Positions 46,615 to 56,389 of a stretch of DNA of 64,000 nucleotides are shown here, piece by piece. A program made the translations under genes and the position numbers. Source of the DNA: Chloroflexota bacterium (GTDB lineage Bacteria; Chloroflexota; Anaerolineae; Anaerolineales; UBA11579); NCBI GenBank assembly GCA_018662365.1, contig JABJGH010000030.1, forward strand, positions 151,587-215,586. The letters are read 5' to 3'. The notes under the pieces were generated by a model, which did not search any database, was not told the DNA's origin, and worked only from the letters and a program-made list of their open reading frames with translations. How positions within the stretch are numbered: position 1 is the first letter of the stretch; each line of letters begins with the position of its first letter.

Positions 46615-48539
46615 TCTTTTTCCCCCGTCCAAACAATTTCCGGTTGAGGGGTTTCAGGGGCATCAGCCAGCACAAACCGAAACCTAATGTCTGCGATATG
46701 GATGATATCTCCATGAAAAATTTGGCTTGGTTCTTCTCCAATTTGCAAAAAGTTTACCCATGTACCCGCAACAGAATTCATATCCTTGATCCAAAATTCT
46801 CCCTTTTCATCTTTCCATAAACGCGCATGTTGCTCTTCAACTGCCGGGTTATCTATTCGGATTAAGGAACGATCTCCACTTGACCCAATAATGGTCTCCT
46901 TAGACCCGATATCATGCCTAATCCCATTTGCTGGTTCATCTCCATCTGCAAATTTCTCTAAAAATGCAACCGGTTTTGATCGGCCCAGAAATTGTGCCTT
47001 GGAAAATGCCTCACTTTCAGCAGGTTTTTTTAATCGAAAACGGTCTATAAAAGATTTCTTCTGTGCGGTTGATTCAGATCCGAGAATGGGTTGAGTCAGC
47101 GGATCCTGATTAATTTTTTGTTTTTGCAACTTCTCACCAAACTCACCCGGTTTTATTCGACCCGATAAAATCAATATTAACAATAGTAGGGTTCCGGCAA
47201 ATAAACTTATGCCAATTGCGAAAACACTAATATTGTCGGATAATACTTTCCATAGGGTTTGCTCGGGATATATAACGGTGATATTAATCGGGTGATCAAC
47301 ACTACTGCCAAATAATCCCAACTCATCGAATGCCTCGACTCGAAGCAAAATCTGTTGGCTAGCCTCATATGGTGTCAAATTAACAACAAATTCAGTAAAC
47401 GGAGGAGAAATATTCTCAACTAAAAACTCATTATTAGCGTAAAGCACAGTCCTCACGATCTCCCGATCAATATTGTCAGGAAATTCGATCAATATTTGGA
47501 TCTGTTCTTCTACCGGCACAAGGTTTTGCGGCTCAATATCCTGTCCCTCGGGGATTGATCTTGTAATAATAGAAGGAGGCGAGAGAAAGAAGGGGTTAGG
47601 TGGAAGCAAGTCTAGCGAAAATTCTTCAAAACCGCTTCGAAAATCTCCCACAGGGGTTTGTACGAGAACTTCAATGTCATGTTCGCCACCCATCGCAATT
47701 TGAGAGTTATAAGCCAGATGATAAATCCGTCTTGAGGACTCAACCATCGTATTTAGATCAGGAAGTGGCTCGGTTCCAGAAAATGCAAAGAACTGTCCTC
47801 CCGTTTGAATCGCTAAACTTTGTAATTGGGAGGCTTCTTCTTGATTGAAATAAGCTGACGAATCGACCAGGCCAATGAATATTCGAATGCCATTTTGCCG
47901 AGCTCTATCCGCTAAGCTTTGAATAATATCTTGATTTCCCAATGGTAGTGCTGGCGTAATAAAGATTACCGCCCGACCCATCCCAATATTTGGAACCGGA
48001 TCGGAAACCACATCCAAGGCCCTCGAAAGCACATCCAATGTCGGCAAAACAGCCAATTCAGGTTGATATTCTTGCAATGTAGCTGCCCACTCTTCCCCAT
48101 TATCAGTATGGTTTAAAATAATTCCTTCTGTAGAAAGCAAGTTATACGTATCTGGGGATTGTCCATCGGTTGATCCAATCCAAGAAATCAACGCCTGGGA
48201 TATATAATCGATTCTTTTCAACCCCTGGTCATCTTCGATATTTAGAGCTGTCCCAAGATTTAGCGCAACAACAAATTGTGCACCAATACGTTGCTCAGTC
48301 ACCTCCGCGGCTTGCAATTGTGCCCCATCTTCAAATATGACCACATCCTCTTGTCCTAATCCCGACTGGAAGTATCCCTGCGAATCCCGAACATCCATAA
48401 ATGTGCTGATTTTTGGGAATTGGTTCAAATCTATCAGCCCTAAAGTAACCTGAGCTGTAGTCTGAGCACGGGCAAGAATTGGGAAAACCAAGAAGGGCAG
48501 GAGGAATATTAATAATATTTTTGTTCTGTTTTTAAACAC
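46611..48539 (-). CDS. VWA-like and FHA domain membrane protein
   Basis: Signal-like N-terminus, VWA-like region with VIFITPALPLGNQDIIQSL, TM, C-terminal FHA (IRIDNPAVEEQHARLWKDEKGEFWIKDMNSVAGTWVN). Confidence 0.82.
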   Translation of the reverse strand: MFKNRTKILLIFLLPFLVFPILARAQTTAQVTLGLIDLNQFPKISTFMDVRDSQGYFQSGLGQEDVVIFEDGAQLQAAEVTEQRIGAQFVVALNLGTALNIEDDQGLKRIDYISQALISWIGSTDGQSPDTYNLLSTEGIILNHTDNGEEWAATLQEYQPELAVLPTLDVLSRALDVVSDPVPNIGMGRAVIFITPALPLGNQDIIQSLADRARQNGIRIFIGLVDSSAYFNQEEASQLQSLAIQTGGQFFAFSGTEPLPDLNTMVESSRRIYHLAYNSQIAMGGEHDIEVLVQTPVGDFRSGFEEFSLDLLPPNPFFLSPPSIITRSIPEGQDIEPQNLVPVEEQIQILIEFPDNIDREIVRTVLYANNEFLVENISPPFTEFVVNLTPYEASQQILLRVEAFDELGLFGSSVDHPINITVIYPEQTLWKVLSDNISVFAIGISLFAGTLLLLILILSGRIKPGEFGEKLQKQKINQDPLTQPILGSESTAQKKSFIDRFRLKKPAESEAFSKAQFLGRSKPVAFLEKFADGDEPANGIRHDIGSKETIIGSSGDRSLIRIDNPAVEEQHARLWKDEKGEFWIKDMNSVAGTWVNFLQIGEEPSQIFHGDIIHIADIRFRFVLADAPETPQPEIVWTGEKE

Positions 48540-48684
48540 AAAAGAATTGTAGCATAACTTAAATAAGGTGCTAATTTTATCTTTTCAATTAGAAATTTTC
48601 TATGACACACCGTTTTATTAACTAATAGAATTTGTTTGCAATGCTTGTTGACGCAATATTTTGAGGATGGTAAGATGCAAACAG

Positions 48685-50580
48685 ATGAATAAAATTTTTT
48701 TGGCCTTAAAAGTTTTTCGTCAGTTAGGGTGGCGGCAAGGCTTTTTATATGCATGGTATCAATTTCTTCTCCGAAGCGGATTTTTGCATTTGCTCACCTA
48801 CGCAAATGACAAAACGGATACAAAATATTCCAATCCCATCCCTCTTAAATTTAATATCTCCAATATCCAAATGATTCTCAAAGACGGAGTAAATCAGCTT
48901 GTAAATGAAGCAAATGCGATCTCGGAAGGAGAAATAAGCTTGTTTGGGGAATTAAAGATGAAATTAGATTTTACTCATCCCGGGGAGATAAAACATTGGA
49001 CAAAACACCAGGATACCTGGATTGCAGATCAAGATATCAAAGTTTATTGGGAAATGGCGCGTTTTTCTTGGGCCACGATTTTAGCCCGTGCTTATGCCAT
49101 CACCAAAAATGAAAAATATGCACAATCCTTTTGGGCATATACAGAGGAATTCCTCGAAACAAACCCCGTGAATCTGGGCATCCATTGGGTCTCCGCCCAA
49201 GAAGTAGCCATTCGCTTGATCTGCCTTAGTTTTTGTTACAGTATCTTCGAAAATTCTACCCATACAACACCGGAAAGAAAGTCCTTATTCGCTCAATTAA
49301 TAGCCGATCATGCCTCACGCATCACACCCACATTTAGCTATTCCCGTGCTCAAAACAACAACCATCTCCTTACCGAGGCAGTGGGATTATACACTGCAGC
49401 GGCCCTTCTTCCGCACCATCCTAAAGCAAAAAAATGGAGGTCCTTGGGTTGGAAATGGTTCAACTCCGCTGTCCAGACACAAATAATGGAAAATGGGAGC
49501 TATGTTCAAAATAGCTCGAACTACCACCGAGTACTTTTGCAGTCTGCCCTCTGGGCAAAAATGATTGCTAAAATTCAAGGGGATGACCTTCCCCTGAAAA
49601 CTGCTGAGGCAATGGCATCAGCCACAAAATATCTGTTTGGTCTATTGGATCAGAATAGCGGGAGAGTTCCAAATCTCGGTCCTAACGACGGAGCCTATTT
49701 TCTCCCCCTAACCGTAATGCCTTTCAGTGATTACCGTCCGGTATTGCAAGCAGCAAGAAGAGTATTTTTAGGTCATTCTTTCTTTCCCCCCGGAGAATGG
49801 GATGAATATAGCGAATGGATGAATCAAGTACCTTTGGCCCTAAGTGAAGAAACTATTGAACTAAATCCATTTCGCATTGACAGCAAGTACAGTTGGGCAA
49901 GCATCCGTGCGGTTAAGCATCAACATCGCCCCGGTCATGCCGATCAGCTTCATGTTGAGATCTGGTGGCAGGGACTAAATATTGCCCAAGATGCTGGCTC
50001 CTATTTATATAACGCTGCTTCCCCTTGGCAAAATGCACTCGGGGGTGCGGACGTCCATAATACGGTTCAAATAAATGACCAAGATCAAATGTTTAAAGCC
50101 AGCCGCTTTCTATATTTAGACTGGACTCAAGCCACTATAATTAAGCAAGCCCCTACCCAAATAATTGCAGAACATGATGGATATCTCAAACAAGGGATAA
50201 TTCATCGCAGATCTCTAAAATTAATTCAACAAGATCAATGGCAGGTCAAAGATACCCTCACAAGTCAAAATAAAAAAAACTTCGTTTCTCAGCTTCATTG
50301 GTTGTTGCCAGATTGGCCTTGGCAAATTGGGGAAGATACAATTCATCTAGACTCTCCAAAAGGACCAATTACCTTGCGGATTGAATCTGGTACGCCGATC
50401 CAAATCTCCTTGGTCAGGGCCGGTGAAATCCTTTATGGCAAGGCGGAGTTTCCTCCCCACCGCGGATGGGTTTCTCCTACCTATGCCCTAAAAAAACCAG
50501 CCCTCTCCTTTGCAATTCGTGCAAATGCCCAATCTCAGGTAAACTTAACCAGCATTTGGCAATTTCCTCAAATAAAATAG
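48685..50580 (+). CDS. Heparinase II/III family protein
   Basis: YSRAQNNNHLLTEAVGLYTAAALLP, YHRVLLQSALWA, GHADQLHVEIWWQGLNIAQDAGSYLYN. Confidence 0.85.
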   Translation: MNKIFLALKVFRQLGWRQGFLYAWYQFLLRSGFLHLLTYANDKTDTKYSNPIPLKFNISNIQMILKDGVNQLVNEANAISEGEISLFGELKMKLDFTHPGEIKHWTKHQDTWIADQDIKVYWEMARFSWATILARAYAITKNEKYAQSFWAYTEEFLETNPVNLGIHWVSAQEVAIRLICLSFCYSIFENSTHTTPERKSLFAQLIADHASRITPTFSYSRAQNNNHLLTEAVGLYTAAALLPHHPKAKKWRSLGWKWFNSAVQTQIMENGSYVQNSSNYHRVLLQSALWAKMIAKIQGDDLPLKTAEAMASATKYLFGLLDQNSGRVPNLGPNDGAYFLPLTVMPFSDYRPVLQAARRVFLGHSFFPPGEWDEYSEWMNQVPLALSEETIELNPFRIDSKYSWASIRAVKHQHRPGHADQLHVEIWWQGLNIAQDAGSYLYNAASPWQNALGGADVHNTVQINDQDQMFKASRFLYLDWTQATIIKQAPTQIIAEHDGYLKQGIIHRRSLKLIQQDQWQVKDTLTSQNKKNFVSQLHWLLPDWPWQIGEDTIHLDSPKGPITLRIESGTPIQISLVRAGEILYGKAEFPPHRGWVSPTYALKKPALSFAIRANAQSQVNLTSIWQFPQIK

Positions 50581-50614
50581 TTTCATCGATGATTCCCCGA
50601 TTAGGTTATTGAGC

Positions 50615-51832
50615 ATGCATATCTTATTAATTCACCAAGCTTTCGCAGCAATAGATGAACCAGGCGGAACTCGTCATCATGAGATGGCAAAAAACCTAGC
50701 TGTTAAAGGGCATAAGATCACCGTCATCGCCAGCCCGATTAGTTATTTAACGGGAAATTCTGCAAAACAACGCATCCCCTGGATAGAAAAACAAGACGGT
50801 GGAAAAAACATCACTATCCTGCGGGCCTTTACATATCGTGCCCTCCATAAAAGTTTTGTACACCGTATCTTTAGTTTTTTCAGCTTCATGTTCTCCAGCT
50901 TCTTTATTGGCATAAAAATAAAAAATGTCGATTTGGTTTGGGGCACCTCCCCTCCAATATTTCAAGGCCTTACCGCCTGGCTCTTGGCCCGCCTAAAATC
51001 CGCCAAATTCTTATTTGAAATTCGTGATCTATGGCCTGCTTTTGCAGTTGCCGTAGGTGTGCTTAAAAACCCCCTGCTTATCAGGTTATCCACCTTGTTA
51101 GAAAAATTCCTTTACCGTCGTGCAGACCAATTGATGGTCAACTCACCAGGGTTCATTTTCCATATCCAAGAAAAGGGTGGCAAAGATATTCAATTGATTC
51201 CAAACGGTGCAGATGCTACTATGTTTGATCCTCATTTAAAAGGTCTGGGTTTCCGGAAGAAACATGGTTTAGAAAATAAATTCATTGCGCTTTATGCGGG
51301 TGCCCACGGCATGTCAAATGATCTCGATGTGGTTTTGGATGCCGCAAAAATAATTGAGGATCAGAAAGAAATTGCGATCATATTACTTGGGGACGGAAAG
51401 GAAAAACAGCGTCTAATTGAAAAGGTAAAAGGTTTAAATTTATATAACTTACATTTTATTCCTCCCGTTCCTAAAGATGAAATGCAAGAAGCATTAGCTG
51501 CCTCAGATCTTTGTATCGCGATCCTCAAACCAATCGAGATGTATAAAACGGTCTATCCAAATAAGGTTTTTGATTATATGGCTGCCGGCAGACCGACGGC
51601 TTTAGCGATCAATGGCGTTATTCGCCAAGTTGTTGAAGAGGCAAACGCCGGTGTGTTTGTAAAACCAGGGAATTCAGAAGCGTTAGCTGAGGCAATTTTG
51701 AAGATGTTCTCCTCCCCCGAAAAATCAATATCAATGGGTTTGGCCGGGCGCGCCTATTTAGAAAAACATTTTGATCGAAAAGTGCTCACTGAAAAATTTG
51801 AAATCATGATTCAGAAGATGGTGGAACAGTAG
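50615..51832 (+). CDS. Glycosyltransferase family 4 (WbuB-like)
   Basis: ILLIHQAFAAIDEPGGTRHHEMAKNLAVKGHKITVIAS, FEIRDLWP, VYPNKVFDYMAAGRPTALA. Confidence 0.9.
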   Translation: MHILLIHQAFAAIDEPGGTRHHEMAKNLAVKGHKITVIASPISYLTGNSAKQRIPWIEKQDGGKNITILRAFTYRALHKSFVHRIFSFFSFMFSSFFIGIKIKNVDLVWGTSPPIFQGLTAWLLARLKSAKFLFEIRDLWPAFAVAVGVLKNPLLIRLSTLLEKFLYRRADQLMVNSPGFIFHIQEKGGKDIQLIPNGADATMFDPHLKGLGFRKKHGLENKFIALYAGAHGMSNDLDVVLDAAKIIEDQKEIAIILLGDGKEKQRLIEKVKGLNLYNLHFIPPVPKDEMQEALAASDLCIAILKPIEMYKTVYPNKVFDYMAAGRPTALAINGVIRQVVEEANAGVFVKPGNSEALAEAILKMFSSPEKSISMGLAGRAYLEKHFDRKVLTEKFEIMIQKMVEQ

Positions 51833-51910
51833 CTTTTAAAGTATGAATCCCCGATTAGCCTATCTCCCATTCGACTGTCCACATCGAAAACCGTATTGTA
51901 TAATCAGCCT

Positions 51911-52828
51911 ATGCCAAAGAAAAAACGCCCTGAAGATCTAAGCGAACGCGAATTGCATCGTTTATTAATTCAAAAACGTCGCAAATCCCGTCGAAAACGA
52001 TTGGATGATTTCAGGCGCAGCGGTCGCATTGTGGAAATCAATCCGATCCCCGAAACAAAAAATCAAGAAACTTGGGGGAGCATCGATCTTGAAGAAGATG
52101 GGGAATTCAACCTGGATGAAGGCAAGCAATCAAAAAGAAAAAAAGGGATGGACCGAGCTTTGCTTTTTGTCGAGATCATCGCTATCGTTGGACTAGTATT
52201 CATCCTATTCAATGGAATGGATATCCTCCGAAAACTAAATCAAGAGTTTGCCGCTGCGCTCGAACAACCTGCCCTAACCCCCACCCCCCTAATCACCGCA
52301 ATAGTGCTACCCTCCGGACACACCTCCCCAAATTCACTTGGTGGCGCTCAATTTAATATGGCGGAAATTCCGGAACATCTCCAGCCCATCGTTCAGACAT
52401 ATTTCAATAATTTGGCAATCCCCACCCCAAGCCCCGAGCAAGCAACTCGCATCGAAATTCCCGCAATCAATGTAAATCAGGTAATTGTGCAAGGAGATGG
52501 CTGGGAGCAATTAAAGAAAGGGGTAGGTCAACATATTGGCACGGCCAACCCCGGTGAAATTGGCAATTTGGTTCTTTCGGCCCATAATGATATTTTTGGG
52601 GAAATTTTTCGACATTTAGACCGTTTACAAGAAGGAGACCAGATCATCATCCACAGCAATATCCGCTCCTACACCTACGTGATCAATATCGAGACCCAGA
52701 TCGTGGATCCCGCATTTGTGCAAGTAATGGATCCCACCCTAGATCCAAGCCTAACCCTGATATCTTGCTATCCCTACTTGATCAATAATGAACGTATCAT
52801 TGTCAAAGCGACCTTGGTGGACGGCTAG
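51911..52828 (+). CDS. Sortase family transpeptidase
   Basis: IEIPAINVNQVIVQGDGWEQLKKGVGQHIGTANPGEIGNLVLSAHND; catalytic-type TLISCYPY and downstream NNERIIVKA. Confidence 0.88.
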   Translation: MPKKKRPEDLSERELHRLLIQKRRKSRRKRLDDFRRSGRIVEINPIPETKNQETWGSIDLEEDGEFNLDEGKQSKRKKGMDRALLFVEIIAIVGLVFILFNGMDILRKLNQEFAAALEQPALTPTPLITAIVLPSGHTSPNSLGGAQFNMAEIPEHLQPIVQTYFNNLAIPTPSPEQATRIEIPAINVNQVIVQGDGWEQLKKGVGQHIGTANPGEIGNLVLSAHNDIFGEIFRHLDRLQEGDQIIIHSNIRSYTYVINIETQIVDPAFVQVMDPTLDPSLTLISCYPYLINNERIIVKATLVDG

Positions 52829-52868
52829 AACTCTATTTCAATCAAGTTTTTTAATCAACTTCTTAAAC

Positions 52869-52896
52869 AAAAAAAGCAGGATTTCTCCTGCTTTTT
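52869..52896. terminator. Bidirectional intrinsic terminator
   Basis: AAAAAAAGCAGGATTTCTCCTGCTTTTT. Confidence 0.85.
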
Positions 52897-52905
52897 AATT
52901 AAGTA

Positions 52906-53976
52906 TTATTTTTTTATCTGCGCCCGCATTATATATCGATCTACACCGCCCAAATGATACTTATACTCTTCATCCCCTCGCATCATATCAAAAACCTCAA
53001 ACCCTTTTTCGATCGCATCCATTAATAAATATCCAGTCAATACGATTCCGGGGGATAGATTAGAAAACTTCGCCCCCATACCCGAGTTATAAACCCAAAC
53101 ACGATTTTTATAGACCAGATTGAAATACCCGCCCGCATAATCATTTCCTACTTTAATGAAAGAAAGTCTTAATATGCCCATCTTGAAGAATGCGTGAGCG
53201 ATAGCTTTCATTTGTTCGGTCATTTCCTCCGTAAGAAAAGCTCGCTTTTCTTTTTCCTCTCGCATTAATTCAAAAAATACGTCCAATTCATCATCCAACA
53301 CTGCTTCATCTTCAACCGTGTACCAAGTTACTGGGATAAAAAATCCTGCTGCATTTCGCAATTTTCTACGAAATTCATGACGATATTTTTTTTCTATTGA
53401 TGTTAAATATTCGTCGAAATCATTTGGAAGGGGGATATAAGGTGAGGGTTGCAACCTTTCACTAGAAAAACTAAGCGAGTGCTTCTTTGCCTGTTGTTCT
53501 ATTACATCCAAAGTAGGAGATTCTTCTAATAAATTATAAAGATCAATGATTTCCCATTCAGGTGCTTCTTCTCCTGTGAGATGATCCAAAATAGCAGACA
53601 AAAACTCCTTGTGGTCTGATTCTTGCACTATGATATCTAGGAAGTCAGAGATCTCAACACTACCTAATAAAAGCAGGGCGGGTTTTCCTTCTTTATTTTC
53701 AGTTAAAAAGAATGGCGCCGCCCCCACCAATTCATCAGCCTGATCTCTGCCAGTAATGATGTACAACTCGCCATTTGGCCATTCACCGCCCCCGCAAAAT
53801 TGCCACCAGACGGCCAGATACTCAGATCGCAAAAAGGGTAGATCGCTAATGCTTTTTTCTAATAATTCGTTCCATTCTTCAGAAATTTCGTTCCATTCTT
53901 CTTCTGTGCGAAGTATTTTAAGCTTCATCAATAATATTTCCTGTCCTTTTTCAAAAACTTTATTCCCTTGCTCCAT
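52906..53976 (-). CDS. GNAT/FemAB-like (BioF2-like) acetyltransferase
   Basis: SIEKKYRHEFRRKLRNA, YAGGYFNLVYKNRVWVYNSGMGAKFSNLSPGIVL, FDMMRGDEEYKYHLGG. Confidence 0.82.
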   Translation of the reverse strand: MEQGNKVFEKGQEILLMKLKILRTEEEWNEISEEWNELLEKSISDLPFLRSEYLAVWWQFCGGGEWPNGELYIITGRDQADELVGAAPFFLTENKEGKPALLLLGSVEISDFLDIIVQESDHKEFLSAILDHLTGEEAPEWEIIDLYNLLEESPTLDVIEQQAKKHSLSFSSERLQPSPYIPLPNDFDEYLTSIEKKYRHEFRRKLRNAAGFFIPVTWYTVEDEAVLDDELDVFFELMREEKEKRAFLTEEMTEQMKAIAHAFFKMGILRLSFIKVGNDYAGGYFNLVYKNRVWVYNSGMGAKFSNLSPGIVLTGYLLMDAIEKGFEVFDMMRGDEEYKYHLGGVDRYIMRAQIKK

Positions 53977-54159
53977 AACTTTAGAACCACCAAGGGACCC
54001 ATTCTTTCCAAAATGCGCAAAAACAGATTCATTCTTTTAATCAGTTTAAGACAAAACCCGTCTTCGATTTTACCAGTATAATTTGAGAGAACAGGAAAAA
54101 AATTGCTTAGCGTTTTATTAATAATTTTCATTTATCTTTTGTAACATGGGTGAGACAAA

Positions 54160-56385
54160 TTGACTTTTGATCTAAACATTCTTCCTCTATTTCGCCAAGA
54201 TGGGCAAGACAGGCCCGAATTACCTGGTGTGCACGTTGCCATGCCCCCTCGGAGAGCCACCCGCGTGCGTAGTCAAGACCGCTTGATTATCTTCATGCAT
54301 TTTGAAGGCAAGGGGGTTGTATTACGAGATCAACTCAACCAATTACTAAAGAGCATTGAAAAATCCTATTACAGTCGAACGGGCACGATCACTTCGACCC
54401 TGCAAGCCATCACAGAAGAAATCAATGACATCTTGCTCAATCAAAACCTCAAATATGGTTCAAGTGGTCAACAAGCCCATGCCTACTTAACCCTCGCCGT
54501 AATGCGGCGAGATATGCTCTATATTGCTCAATCTGGGCTTATGCATGGTTTCCTCATCTCAGGGGAAAAGGTCGACCACTTTTATGATGCAAATATTGCT
54601 GGGCGAGGTCTCGGCCTAAGCCGTACAGCCTCCGTTCAGTTTTCTCAGGCACCCTTGGCAAAAGGCACCCTACTAATTTATTTACCCAACCTGCCACAAG
54701 GATGGAATAAAGGCACTCTAGAAAATGTCCATGGACAACAATTAGGCGTATTGAGACGCCGATTCCTGTCTGATGCGGGATCTGATCTCAAAGCTTTAAT
54801 CATTGAAACCATACCAGGGGAAGGCGACCTATACTTGCTCTCAGCCGAAGCAAAGTCTGCCCGCCATACAGCAGAAACTCACCCCCCAGAAGAAATTTTA
54901 GAAGATTCTTCTGAACCAACACCCGAAACTATTGAAGTAAATATTGAATCTAGCCAACCCACAGTCGCTTTTTCCGAAGAGACCGTTCCCATTCCTGTGG
55001 CGGAATCACAAGGAAAACCCAAAGAGAGATTTGTTTCCAATGAGGATCAAGAGCTGGTTTCAAAACCGGCTCGCGAAATCCCTGATATCGGACCCATTCT
55101 AAAGAATGCGATTAAAAAAACTGGTGGCTGGTTTGGAACAGCATTGCGATCCGCAAGAACTTTCTTTCTTCGTATGCTGCCCGATGAGGAAGAATTCAAA
55201 ATATCTTCCTCAATGATGGCATTTATCGCCGTGATCATCCCCGTAGTTGTCGTTGCTGCAACCGCCCTCATCTATGCTCGTATAGGACTCAATCGTCAGT
55301 ATGCTCGTTATTACCAACAGGCAAATCAGGCGATGATAGTTGCCAAATCCGAAGGAGATCAATCTTCCCTCCACCTCACCTTAAATACAGCTCTGGCAGA
55401 TATAACGCGAGCAGAAGAATATCAAGTTACGGATGAATCACAAGCCTTAAGGGAAGAGATCCAAACCTTTTTAGACACCTTTGATTATGTCAATAGACTA
55501 GATTTCCAACCAGCGATTGCGGGCAATTTAAGTTCTTCAATTAAAATTAAGCGCATGGAAGCAACTGGGCGAGATCTTTATATGCTTGATTCCAACAGTG
55601 GATCAGTCATGCGAGCCTGGTTGACCGGGACAGGTTATGAAATGGACCCCACCTTTAGTTGTGGTCCAGGCCAATATGGTCCCTATATTGTGAGTGAAAT
55701 TATTGACATTGCAACCTTGCCGCGTGACAGCGAAAAACAAGCATCGATCATCGGCCTCGATGGCAATGGCAATCTGATCTACTGTGAACCTGATGAAGCA
55801 CCCTATGTAGTTCCATTGGCGCCACCCCACAGCAATTGGGGACAGCCCACCGCGATCACAATTGAAGATGGCAATCTCTATATCCTCGATCCGATCACCA
55901 ATGCGGTTTGGATCTATTTTGGAAACAAGGATCAATTTATCGGTAGTGCAAATTTCTTCTTTACCGAAGAAGTGCCTAACTTACAATCTGCAATTGATAT
56001 GACCGTCAGTCAAGATGACTTATTAATATTACATGCCGACGGCCACACCACCTTATGCACTTATAGCATTTTAGAAGAAGCTCCCACTGAATGTGAGGAC
56101 CCCGCATTATTAAAAGATGAGCGACCTGGCAGAGAGAATGCAGCCACGCTCCCGGATGCACGTTTCTTCCAATTATCCCGCACTCAGCCTCCCGAACCAT
56201 CTATATACTTTTTAGATCCCATCACTCGCTCGGTCTATCAATTTAGTTTAAAATTGAGTCTCATCCAACAATTACGATCAGAAACCGACCTGCCAGCAGG
56301 GGTCGTAACCGCTTATGCGATCAGCCCTACCCGTTCTATTTTTATTGCTTTAGACAATCAAGTACTCATCGCTTTCCTGCCTTAA
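54160..56385 (+). CDS. PP2C-like (probably degenerate) domain protein with TM and C-terminal propeller-like region (TTG start)
   Basis: N-terminal PP2C-like fold hints (YLTLAVMRRDMLYIAQSGLMHGFLISG), acidic linker, TM helix, C-terminal repeats (LYMLDSNSG, LYILDPITN, IYFLDPITR). Confidence 0.7.
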   Translation: MTFDLNILPLFRQDGQDRPELPGVHVAMPPRRATRVRSQDRLIIFMHFEGKGVVLRDQLNQLLKSIEKSYYSRTGTITSTLQAITEEINDILLNQNLKYGSSGQQAHAYLTLAVMRRDMLYIAQSGLMHGFLISGEKVDHFYDANIAGRGLGLSRTASVQFSQAPLAKGTLLIYLPNLPQGWNKGTLENVHGQQLGVLRRRFLSDAGSDLKALIIETIPGEGDLYLLSAEAKSARHTAETHPPEEILEDSSEPTPETIEVNIESSQPTVAFSEETVPIPVAESQGKPKERFVSNEDQELVSKPAREIPDIGPILKNAIKKTGGWFGTALRSARTFFLRMLPDEEEFKISSSMMAFIAVIIPVVVVAATALIYARIGLNRQYARYYQQANQAMIVAKSEGDQSSLHLTLNTALADITRAEEYQVTDESQALREEIQTFLDTFDYVNRLDFQPAIAGNLSSSIKIKRMEATGRDLYMLDSNSGSVMRAWLTGTGYEMDPTFSCGPGQYGPYIVSEIIDIATLPRDSEKQASIIGLDGNGNLIYCEPDEAPYVVPLAPPHSNWGQPTAITIEDGNLYILDPITNAVWIYFGNKDQFIGSANFFFTEEVPNLQSAIDMTVSQDDLLILHADGHTTLCTYSILEEAPTECEDPALLKDERPGRENAATLPDARFFQLSRTQPPEPSIYFLDPITRSVYQFSLKLSLIQQLRSETDLPAGVVTAYAISPTRSIFIALDNQVLIAFLP

Positions 56386-56389
56386 TTTA

